Assembly: GCF_013385425.1 (NCBI RefSeq)
Contig: NZ_JACAQA010000022.1
Location: 1 to 64,000 of the forward strand
Reading direction: 5' to 3'
DNA: 64,000 bases
Origin: Pseudomonas gingeri
GTDB taxonomy: Bacteria > Pseudomonadota > Gammaproteobacteria > Pseudomonadales > Pseudomonadaceae
The notes below the pieces were generated by a model. It had not been told where the DNA came from and did no database searches. It saw only the letters and a program-made list of their open reading frames with translations. Numbering within the stretch: the stretch's first letter is position 1; each line of letters starts with the position of its first letter. Made by a program: the position numbers and the translations under genes. Below, one piece after another: positions 33,381-40,380 of this stretch.

Positions 33381-33836
33381 TCAGTAGCAGGCCTGGGCTT
33401 GGGCCTGAGCCGCGCTCACCGCGGCCCGCAGGCCCAGCAGGTAGCTGTCGACGCCGAAACCGCAGATCTGGCCCCGGGCCACTTCGGCCAGCACCGAAGG
33501 CTGGTGCAAGGGTTCGTTGCGATTGATATTGGCCATGTGCAACTCGATCACCGGCACCGACAAGTGCGCCAGGGCGTCGCGAATATCGTAGCTGCTGTGG
33601 GCCCAGGCACCGGCATTGATCAGCACCGCGTCGACCTGCTCGCGGGCGCCTTGGCGAATGCGGATGCACATCGCCCCCTCGCTGTTGGTCTGGAAACTGG
33701 TGACATCCACGTCCAGTTCCCGGGCCAGCGTGCGCAGGCGCTCGTCGATCTGTTCCAGGGTGATGCCCGCATGGCGGATCGGCTCGCACTTGCCGAACAG
33801 ATGGTGGTTGAGGCCGTGCAGCATCAGGACTTTCAT
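33381..33836 (-). CDS. diverged type II 3-dehydroquinate dehydratase homologue, 151 aa
   Basis: AroQ fold: LINAGAWAHSSYDIRDAL, VIELHMANINRNE and CGFGVDSYLLGL match the conserved parts, including the Asn and both His. The N-terminal catalytic loop differs: where AroQ has GTREPEVYG, this reads GKCEPIRHAG, so the catalytic Arg and Tyr are replaced by Cys and His, and NGPNLN reads HGLNHH. Either a changed activity or a dead paralogue; a normal aroQ must exist elsewhere. Convergent with the pseudouridine synthase gene; no quinate or shikimate genes adjacent. Confidence 0.82.
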   Translation of the reverse strand: MKVLMLHGLNHHLFGKCEPIRHAGITLEQIDERLRTLARELDVDVTSFQTNSEGAMCIRIRQGAREQVDAVLINAGAWAHSSYDIRDALAHLSVPVIELHMANINRNEPLHQPSVLAEVARGQICGFGVDSYLLGLRAAVSAAQAQAQACY

Positions 33837-33936
33837 GATTCAGCTACCGGAAGAGAAATGGGCTCGAGTGAGGGATTCCCATAGAATAGGCCGTACCCGC
33901 GGGTTGTGCCTGTACGTCGCCGCCGTCGGGAAAAAA

Positions 33937-33966
33937 ACGACGGAGCCCGCGCAAGGCGGGCTCCGT
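33937..33966 (-). terminator. Rho-independent terminator after the lipoprotein gene
   Basis: Stem ACGGAGCCCGC / GCGGGCTCCGT with a short loop, followed on the minus strand by a run of seven T (read as AAAAAAA on the plus strand at 33931-33937). It begins 18 bases past the stop codon. Confidence 0.92.
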
Positions 33967-33984
33967 GTTGAAAGCGTAGAGGCT

Positions 33985-34206
33985 TTACAGCTCTTTGACT
34001 GTCCGCACCTGGTCCTTGTTGATGCGGGTCTTTTTACCGTCCAGTTGCTTGAATTCGTAGAACCCCGAGTCTTCGTCGTATTTCGGGGTGTCCACCGCCT
34101 GGATTTCACGTCCGTCATTCAAGGTGATCACCGTCGGCGACGAGCAGCCGGCGAGGCCGGCCAGGGCGGTTGTCAGCAGGAGTGCGGCAAGAGTCCGTTG
34201 CGTCAT
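33985..34206 (-). CDS. YgdI/YgdR-type small lipoprotein, 73 aa
   Basis: Signal peptide MTQRTLAALLLTTALAGLAGC with lipobox LAGC at residues 18-21, then SSPTVITLNDGREIQAVDTP and a short beta-rich domain, typical of the DUF903 family. The residue after the Cys is Ser, consistent with outer-membrane sorting. The start at 34206 places the signal peptide at the N-terminus; the open frame upstream is not lipoprotein-like. Function unknown. Confidence 0.9.
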   Translation of the reverse strand: MTQRTLAALLLTTALAGLAGCSSPTVITLNDGREIQAVDTPKYDEDSGFYEFKQLDGKKTRINKDQVRTVKEL

Positions 34207-34315
34207 GGTACTTCTCCGGAAAGGGTGTTTTTTGAGAATAGCGTTAATGGATGTCAGGGCCGATGGATTACAACACTGATTGAAGTTTCTGACGGATATA
34301 GGCTCAGCAAGTTCC

Positions 34316-34915
34316 TTATGAGGGTGCATCAGGCGAGCGATCCGGCGATTGCAGCAGCTCCGGGGTATTCAGATTGGCCAATCGGGGATCATCCGGCGGG
34401 CACTGCAGGGCCTGGGCCCGCAGTTGCAACATGACCTTGCGCGGACTGCGCTCGCCCAGGGCCCAGGCGCTGTCGAAGACTCCGGCGTGGGCAGTGGGGA
34501 TCACACATAACAGCGGTTCCCAGTGTTCGCCCTGGCGCAGCATCAGCGGCCGGCTCGGATCGCGGCGAACGGCCTCGAGCATGGCCGTGAGCAAGGCGGC
34601 GTCGATTTGCGGCACATCGCAGGGCAGTACCAGCAAATGCCCATGGCGTGCCGCCGCGAGGCCCGCGCGAATGCCGGCCAGGGGCCCGGGAAAATCGTCG
34701 CTGTCGTCGCTCACCAGCCGGTCGGCATAGGCCGCATAGCGCTCCGGGTTGCGGTTGCAGGAGATGATCAGGTCATCGGTGAACGGCCGCGCCACGGCAT
34801 GCAGATGGGCGATCAACGGTTGCCCGCGCCACTCCAGCAGGCCTTTGTCCTGGCCGCCCATGCGTTGGCCGCGCCCGCCCGCCAGGAGCAGAATGGAAAA
34901 GTCGTTTACGGACAT
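34316..34915 (-). CDS. mobA: molybdenum cofactor guanylyltransferase, 199 aa
   Basis: Links GMP to molybdopterin, forming the bis-MGD cofactor used by nitrate reductase, formate dehydrogenase and others. The nucleotide-binding N-terminus LLAGGRGQRMGGQDKGLLEW is textbook for MobA, as is LVLPCDVPQIDAALL. It diverges from moaB-moeA across about 80 bases, an arrangement I recall from PAO1 PA3030-PA3028. Confidence 0.94.
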   Translation of the reverse strand: MSVNDFSILLLAGGRGQRMGGQDKGLLEWRGQPLIAHLHAVARPFTDDLIISCNRNPERYAAYADRLVSDDSDDFPGPLAGIRAGLAAARHGHLLVLPCDVPQIDAALLTAMLEAVRRDPSRPLMLRQGEHWEPLLCVIPTAHAGVFDSAWALGERSPRKVMLQLRAQALQCPPDDPRLANLNTPELLQSPDRSPDAPS

Positions 34916-34998
34916 GGGCAGTGGTCTCGGCAGCAGCGATCAAAAGGGACGCTGTGATATAACACCGGGCTGTTCCTCCCTACAACTGGACCGAGCCT

Positions 34999-35538
34999 AT
35001 GAAAGCCAAGGCTGATACACCTTTCGTACCGCTGAACATCGCGGTCTTGACCGTCAGTGACACCCGTACCTTTGAAACCGACACCTCGGGGCAGGTCTTC
35101 GTCGACCGCCTGACCGCCGCCGGGCACCGCCTGGCCGAGCGGGTGTTGCTCAAGGACGACCTCTATCGGATTCGCGCGCAGGTCGCTACCTGGATCGCCG
35201 AAGATGTGGTCCAGGTCGTGCTGATCACCGGCGGCACCGGTTTTACCGGGCGCGACAGCACCCCGGAAGCCGTGGCCTGCCTGCTGGATAAACAAGTCGA
35301 CGGCTTTGGCGAACTGTTCCGGCAGATCTCCGTGGCGGATATCGGCACCTCCACCGTGCAATCCCGGGCCCTGGCCGGCCTGGCCAACGGCACCCTGGTC
35401 TGCTGCCTGCCGGGTTCGACCAACGCGGTGCGCACCGGCTGGGACGGGATCCTCGCCGAGCAGCTGGACTCGCGCCATCGCCCGTGCAACTTCGTCCCCC
35501 ATCTGAAACAGGCGGCGCCTTGTGAATCCCGCGGGTAA
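34999..35538 (+). CDS. moaB: molybdenum cofactor biosynthesis protein B, 179 aa
   Basis: MogA/MoaB family, involved in adenylylation of molybdopterin. Motifs LTVSDTRTFETDTSG and ITGGTGFTGRDSTPEA are present, as is LPGSTNAVRTGWDG. It overlaps moeA by 17 bases, so they are translated from one mRNA. Some pseudomonads have two copies (moaB1/moaB2); the mobA/moeA neighbours suit the second. Confidence 0.94.
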   Translation: MKAKADTPFVPLNIAVLTVSDTRTFETDTSGQVFVDRLTAAGHRLAERVLLKDDLYRIRAQVATWIAEDVVQVVLITGGTGFTGRDSTPEAVACLLDKQVDGFGELFRQISVADIGTSTVQSRALAGLANGTLVCCLPGSTNAVRTGWDGILAEQLDSRHRPCNFVPHLKQAAPCESRG

Positions 35539-36748
35539 GCCGGGCAAGCTCGGTGCCTTGATGCCGGTGGAAGTCGCCCTGGCCCGTCTGCTTGAACTGG
35601 CCGAGGCGGCGCCGATCCGTGAGGCGCAGCGTGTACCGTTGGCCCAGGCCGATGGGCGGGTGTTGGCCGAGGACCTGATTTCCGGTCTCGACCTGCCGCC
35701 CTGGCCCAACAGCGCCATGGACGGGTACGCCCTGTGCCTGGCCGATTGGCAGGGCGAGCCGCTGCCAGTCAGCCAGCGGATTTTTGCCGGGCAGGCCCCC
35801 GAGCCTTTGCAGCCGGGCACTTGCGCGCGGATCTTTACCGGTGCCCCGGTGCCGGCGGGGGCCGATTGCGTGGAAATGCAGGAAAACGTCGAGGTACTCG
35901 CCGATGGGCGGGTGCGCTTTATCGAAGCGCTGGTGGCTGAGCAGAATATCCGGCCCCAGGGCCAGGAAACCACGGTGGGCGAAGTGGTACTCACCGCCGG
36001 GACCCGCTTGGGGCCGATCGAGCAGGGCTTGGCGGCGTCCCTGGGCTGTGCCGAGCTGAACGTGGTGCGGCGGGTGCGGGTGGCCGTGTTGTCCACCGGC
36101 GACGAGTTGATCGAGCCGGGCCAGCCGCTGGGGCCGGGGCAGATCTACAACAGCAACCGCGTGTTGCTGTGCAGCTGGTTGACGCGCCAGGGTTGCGAAG
36201 TGCTGGATGCCGGGATTTTGCCGGATGACCTGGAGGCAACCCGCCAGCGCCTGACGCAGTTGGGCGATGTCGACCTGATCCTGTCCACGGGCGGGGTGTC
36301 GGTGGGCGAAGCCGATTTCCTTGGCATCGCCTTGCGCGAGGCCGGTGAGCTGGAGCTGTGGAAGCTGGCGATCAAGCCGGGCAAACCGCTGACCTTCGGG
36401 CATTTTCGCGGGGTGCCGGTGATCGGCCTGCCGGGCAATCCGGCTTCGACCCTGGTCACCTTTGCGTTGTTGGCCCGGCCTTATCTGTTACGTCGCCAGG
36501 GTGTACAGGAGGTCCGGCCCTTGCAGTTCAAGGTGTCGGCCGGGTTTGTCTGGCCCAAGCCGGGCAATCGCCGTGAATACCTGCGCGGGCGCCTGGAAAA
36601 CGGCCGGGCGATCATCTACCGCAACCAGAGCTCCGGCGTGCTGCGTAGTGCGGCGTGGGCAGAGGGTTTGGTCGAGGTGTTGGAGGAGAGCACCCTGGTG
36701 GAAGGTGACTGGGTCAACTTTATTCCGTTGAGCGAAGTGCTGGGTTAG
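35522..36748 (+). CDS. moeA: molybdopterin molybdenumtransferase, 408 aa
   Basis: Inserts molybdate into adenylylated molybdopterin. NSAMDGYAL, VPAGADCVEMQENV, STGDELIEPG and STGGVSVGEADF mark its domains; C-terminal domain IV is complete. The start is given as GTG at 35522, overlapping moaB by 17 bases; an ATG 13 codons later (MPVEVALARLL) is a fair alternative. No Mo riboswitch is visible upstream. Confidence 0.94.
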   Translation: MNPAGKPGKLGALMPVEVALARLLELAEAAPIREAQRVPLAQADGRVLAEDLISGLDLPPWPNSAMDGYALCLADWQGEPLPVSQRIFAGQAPEPLQPGTCARIFTGAPVPAGADCVEMQENVEVLADGRVRFIEALVAEQNIRPQGQETTVGEVVLTAGTRLGPIEQGLAASLGCAELNVVRRVRVAVLSTGDELIEPGQPLGPGQIYNSNRVLLCSWLTRQGCEVLDAGILPDDLEATRQRLTQLGDVDLILSTGGVSVGEADFLGIALREAGELELWKLAIKPGKPLTFGHFRGVPVIGLPGNPASTLVTFALLARPYLLRRQGVQEVRPLQFKVSAGFVWPKPGNRREYLRGRLENGRAIIYRNQSSGVLRSAAWAEGLVEVLEESTLVEGDWVNFIPLSEVLG

Positions 36749-36780
36749 TCCGGCAGGTTCATATGGTGGTCTTGAGGGCC

Positions 36781-36872
36781 TCTTCGCGGGCAAGCCCTGC
36801 TCCTACAGTGCGGTGTCGGACACAAGTCTGAAGCACGCACAAACCTGTAGGCGCAGGGCTTGCCCGCGAGGC
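36781..36872. repeat. REP-type inverted repeat pair
   Basis: Two opposing GGGCTTGCCCGCG-type cores (CTTCGCGGGCAAGCCCTGCT and its complement at 36851-36871) separated by about 50 bases, between moeA and the convergent anr 3' end. Confidence 0.88.
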
Positions 36873-36903
36873 TCTTGGCGTCCTCCAGAACGCCACAATC
36901 GCA

Positions 36904-37638
36904 TCAGCCCTCCAACGACCCCCCCGCCAGCGCACAGAGCTGGATCGGGTCGAGGATATGCACTTCCTTGCCTTCGGCGGCGATCAGTTCATTGCTCTGA
37001 AAACGGGTAAACACCCGCGAGACGGTCTCCACCGCCAGCCCCAGGTAATTGCCGATCTCGTTGCGCGACATGCTCAGGCGGAACTGGTTGGCCGAGAAAC
37101 CCCGGGCACGGAAGCGCGCCGAGAGGTTGACCAGGAAAGTCGCGATGCGCTCGTCGGCGGTCTTTTTCGACAGCAGCAACATCATTTGCTGGTCGTCACG
37201 AATCTCCCGGCTCATCACCCGCATCAACTGCCGGCGCAATTGCGGCAGTTGCAGGGCCAGTTCGTCCAGGCGCTCGAAGGGAATCTCACAGACCGAAGTG
37301 GTTTCCAGCGCCTGGGCCGACACCGGATAGGTCTCGGTATCCATGCCCGACAGGCCGACCAGTTCGCTCGGCAAATGAAAGCCGGTGATCTGTTCTTCGC
37401 CGCCGTCACTCAGGCTGAAGGTCTTCAGCGCCCCGGAGCGCACGGCATAGACCGAGCCGAACGTGTCGCCCTGGCGAAACAGGAACTCGCCTTTCTTCAG
37501 TGGTCGGCCACGCTTGACGATTTCGTCCAGCGCATCCATGTCCTCCAGATTCAGCGAAAGGGGCAGGCAGAGAGGGGCCAGGCTGCAATCCTTGCAATGG
37601 GCCTGACTGTGGGTGCGCAATTTCACTGGGTCGGACAT
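36904..37638 (-). CDS. anr: anaerobic regulator Anr (Crp/Fnr family), 244 aa
   Basis: Oxygen-sensing activator with a [4Fe-4S] cluster. The N-terminal ligands are in HCKDCSLAPLC (Cys15, Cys18, Cys24), and the fourth Cys is in TTSVCEIPF. cNMP-binding-fold beta roll, dimer helix (LMRVMSREIRDDQQMMLLL) and HTH with SMSRNEIGNYLGLAVETVSRVF follow. It sits next to hemN and the cco genes, its typical targets, which carry matching boxes in this window. Confidence 0.96.
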   Translation of the reverse strand: MSDPVKLRTHSQAHCKDCSLAPLCLPLSLNLEDMDALDEIVKRGRPLKKGEFLFRQGDTFGSVYAVRSGALKTFSLSDGGEEQITGFHLPSELVGLSGMDTETYPVSAQALETTSVCEIPFERLDELALQLPQLRRQLMRVMSREIRDDQQMMLLLSKKTADERIATFLVNLSARFRARGFSANQFRLSMSRNEIGNYLGLAVETVSRVFTRFQSNELIAAEGKEVHILDPIQLCALAGGSLEG

Positions 37639-37822
37639 TTCTTAAATCCTTGTGGGAGAACACACATAAGACGTAAGGGTAACCCAGCTAGGGTCGCTCA
37701 GGCCAGCCTGCGCCGAAATGGCGCACCCCTGCCCTGGGTGACCCCCCCCAACTCGGATCCTGGGTTGGCGTGAGTGGCACCGCGCAGGTCCGGGGCCCGG
37801 CCGTGGCAAACCGATCGATCCT

Positions 37823-39205
37823 TCAGATCACCCGCGAGAAACGCTGGCGGTTCTGCTGTTCCAGATAGGCATCGAAGACCATGCAGACCGAACGCACCAG
37901 CAGGCGCCCGGCCGGCAGGACCGTGAGGCGCTGGCTGTCGAGTTCGATCAGGCCGTCCGCGGCCATCTCCGTCAGACGTGGCCAGAGCGCGGCGAAATAA
38001 CCGCCGAAGTCGATATTGAACTGGCGCTCGATATCGGCGAACTCCAGGCTGAAGTTGCAGATGATCTGCTGGATCACGGCCCGGCGCAGGCGGTCGTCGG
38101 CATTGCACAACAGGCCCCGGCTGGTGGCCAGTTGCGCACTGGCGAGGGTGTTCTGGTACTGGTTCAGGTCACTGCTGTTCTGGCAGTAGAGGTCGCCGAT
38201 CTGGCTGATGGCCGAGACACCGAGGCCGATCAGGTCGCAATGGCCGTGGGTGGTGTAGCCCTGGAAATTGCGCTGCAGGGTCGATTCTTCCTGGGCAATC
38301 GCCAGCTCGTCGTCGGGCAGGGCGAAGTGGTCCATGCCGATATAGCGGTAACCGGCGGCGGTGAGTTGCTCTATGGTGCGGTGGAGCATTTCCAGCTTGT
38401 CGGCCGGCGCCGGCAGGTCATCGCTGTTGATCCGGCGTTGCGGCATGAAGCGCTCGGGCAGGTGGGCGTAGTTGAACACCGACAGGCGATCGGGTTGCAG
38501 GTTGATCACTTCGTCGACGGTACGGGCGAAGTTGTCCGGGGTCTGCTTGGGCAGGCCGTAGATCAGGTCGATATTGATCGAGCGGAATTGCAGGGTCCGC
38601 GCCGCCTCGATGATCGCCCGGGTTTCTTCCAGGCTCTGCAGGCGATTGACCGCCCGTTGCACGTTCGGGTCGAGGTCCTGCAGGCCGATGCTGACCCGGT
38701 TGAAGCCCAGTTCGCGGAGCAGGCCCATGGTCGACCAGTCGGCTTCCCGTGGGTCGATCTCGATGCCGTAGTCGCCGGAATCGTCGTCCAGCAGGTTGAA
38801 GTGCTGGCGCAGGCAGCTCATCAGTTGTCGCAGTTCGTCGTGATTGAGAAAGGTCGGGGTGCCGCCGCCCAGGTGCAGTTGCTCGACTTTCTGCGCCGGG
38901 TTGAGGTGGCAGGCGACCAGCTGGATTTCCTGCTCCAGGCGTTGCAGGTAGGGCAGGGCACGGCCGCGGTCCTTGGTGATGACCTTGTTGCAGGCGCAGT
39001 AATAGCAGATGTTCGCGCAGAACGGCACGTGTACGTACAGCGACAATGGCCGCAGGGCCTTGCGGCTGTCACGCAGGGCGTGGAGCAGGTCGAAAGTGCC
39101 GACCTGGCTGTTGAACTGTACGGCCGTGGGATAGGAGGTGTAGCGCGGTCCCGCGATGTCGTAGCGGTGGATCAGGTCTGAGTCCCAACGAATGGCGTCG
39201 AGCAT
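37823..39205 (-). CDS. hemN: oxygen-independent coproporphyrinogen III dehydrogenase, 460 aa
   Basis: Radical-SAM enzyme of haem synthesis under low oxygen. The Fe-S motif is CANICYYC in HVPFCANICYYCACN. YTSYPTAVQF near the N-terminus and LHLGGGTPTFL are family hallmarks. The start MLDAIRWDSDL at 39205 is chosen over a codon 9 residues upstream because homologues begin there. An Anr-type box 63 bases upstream predicts anaerobic induction. Confidence 0.95.
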   Translation of the reverse strand: MLDAIRWDSDLIHRYDIAGPRYTSYPTAVQFNSQVGTFDLLHALRDSRKALRPLSLYVHVPFCANICYYCACNKVITKDRGRALPYLQRLEQEIQLVACHLNPAQKVEQLHLGGGTPTFLNHDELRQLMSCLRQHFNLLDDDSGDYGIEIDPREADWSTMGLLRELGFNRVSIGLQDLDPNVQRAVNRLQSLEETRAIIEAARTLQFRSINIDLIYGLPKQTPDNFARTVDEVINLQPDRLSVFNYAHLPERFMPQRRINSDDLPAPADKLEMLHRTIEQLTAAGYRYIGMDHFALPDDELAIAQEESTLQRNFQGYTTHGHCDLIGLGVSAISQIGDLYCQNSSDLNQYQNTLASAQLATSRGLLCNADDRLRRAVIQQIICNFSLEFADIERQFNIDFGGYFAALWPRLTEMAADGLIELDSQRLTVLPAGRLLVRSVCMVFDAYLEQQNRQRFSRVI

Positions 39206-39267
39206 GCGGGCGTTCCCCCGGATTGGCTGCAATATCCGAAGTCTAGGGGCTGCGCCACCGGGCCATC

Positions 39268-39281
39268 TTGACCTGAATCAA
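39268..39281 (-). promoter_or_regulatory. Anr-type box upstream of hemN
   Basis: TTGACCTGAATCAA fits the Fnr/Anr consensus TTGAT-N4-ATCAA with one mismatch. It lies 63 bases before the hemN ATG and just after the stop of the upstream gene. Confidence 0.8.
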
Positions 39282-39287
39282 CGGCCG

Positions 39288-39971
39288 TTAGTGCCCCATC
39301 AACCAGTGCTGGTGCGGCCCCGGCAAGGTCCACAGGCCGAACAGGATCACCAGCAGGCCGCCGCTCATGCGCACGCTGCGTTTGCGCAGCACGGCGGTGA
39401 CCCGCTCCGCCGCCAGCCCGGTGGCCAGCAGCAACGGCCAGGTGCCCAGGCCGAAGGCGAGCATCAGCAGCGCACTGTCGACGGCATTGCCCTGGCTCGC
39501 TGCCCAGAGCAGGGTGCTGTAGACCAGCCCGCACGGCAGCCAGCCCCAGAGCGCGCCCAGCAGCAAGGCGCGGGGCAGGCTCGACACCGGCAGCAGGCGG
39601 TTGGCCAGCGGCTGGATATGCCGCCACAGGCCGCGTCCCAGGCTTTCGATACGGGTCAGGCCGCTCCACCAGCCGGCCAGGTACAGGCCCATGCTGATCA
39701 ACAGCAAGCCGGCGATCACCCGCAGAAACAGCGCCGCCGGGCTACTGGCCACGGCCCAGCCGGCGAGGCCGATCAGCAGGCCGGCGCTGGCATAGCTGAG
39801 AATTCGCCCGAGGTTGTAGGCCAGCAGCAGGCGAAAGCGCCGGCTGCGTTGCTCCGGGGGAATCGCCAGGGTCAGGGCGCCCATCAGGCCGCCGCACATG
39901 CCCAGGCAATGACCGCCGCCGAGCAGGCCGAGAATCAGCGCCGAGACCAGCAGGGGCGCGAGTTCAAGCAT
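39288..39971 (-). CDS. sulfite exporter TauE/SafE-type membrane protein, 227 aa
   Basis: Six or so membrane segments, beginning LLVSALILGLLGGGHCLGMCGGLMGAL and including GLVYSTLLWAASQGNA. The GHCLGMCGG motif is typical of the cytochrome-oxidase-associated TauE/SafE subset that accompanies ccoS and ccoI. It may help copper handling for cbb3 assembly. The 5' end overlaps ccoS by 8 bases. Function by context only. Confidence 0.88.
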   Translation of the reverse strand: MLELAPLLVSALILGLLGGGHCLGMCGGLMGALTLAIPPEQRSRRFRLLLAYNLGRILSYASAGLLIGLAGWAVASSPAALFLRVIAGLLLISMGLYLAGWWSGLTRIESLGRGLWRHIQPLANRLLPVSSLPRALLLGALWGWLPCGLVYSTLLWAASQGNAVDSALLMLAFGLGTWPLLLATGLAAERVTAVLRKRSVRMSGGLLVILFGLWTLPGPHQHWLMGH

Positions 39972-40179
39972 GGGGTGGGGCCTTGTCGTGCTTGTCCGGG
40001 GTGGCTTTGCTTTCTTCGACGGCGGCGGTGTGGTTCGGGTCCTGGTCGTCGAACAGGATGCTGTGGGCCGGACCTTCGAGGTCGTCGTACTGGCCGCTGT
40101 CCACGGCCCAGAAGAAGATGTAGACGGCGATGGCCACGATCAGCAGCGCGGCGGGGATCATGATGTAGAGAGCTGGCAT
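39964..40179 (-). CDS. ccoS: cbb3-type oxidase assembly protein CcoS, 71 aa
   Basis: Single N-terminal membrane segment (IMIPAALLIVAIAVYIFFWAV) with the family motif WAVDSGQYDDLEGPAHSILFDD following. CcoS is needed for haem and copper insertion into cbb3 oxidase. It overlaps the TauE/SafE gene and follows ccoI at a distance of 188 bases occupied by a palindromic repeat. Confidence 0.95.
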   Translation of the reverse strand: MPALYIMIPAALLIVAIAVYIFFWAVDSGQYDDLEGPAHSILFDDQDPNHTAAVEESKATPDKHDKAPPHA

Positions 40180-40243
40180 GGGAACTCCATGCCCGCGCGG
40201 CTCAGGCCGGCAACGGGCTTTGCTTTTTCATAATTTCTCACTT

Positions 40244-40380
40244 CCAGATCGCGTGAAAACGTAGCGAGCGAAGGAAAGGCAAAAACAGGCGAGGAAGCGG
40301 AGTTTACTGACTGTAAATGAGCATTCCGAGCCTGTTTTTAACGCAGCATTTCCGAGCGCAGTAGTTTTCACGTGATCTGG
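40244..40380. repeat. palindromic intergenic repeat reaching into the 3' end of ccoI
   Basis: Outer inverted arms CCAGATCGCGTGAAAAC (40244-40260) and GTTTTCACGTGATCTGG (40364-40380) differ at one base. Inner arms AAAAACAGGCGAGG and CCGAGCCTGTTTTT are also inverted. The right arm contains the ccoI stop codon, so its last residues (RQIT) are repeat-encoded. I recall similar sequences scattered in P. fluorescens genomes. Confidence 0.8.
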
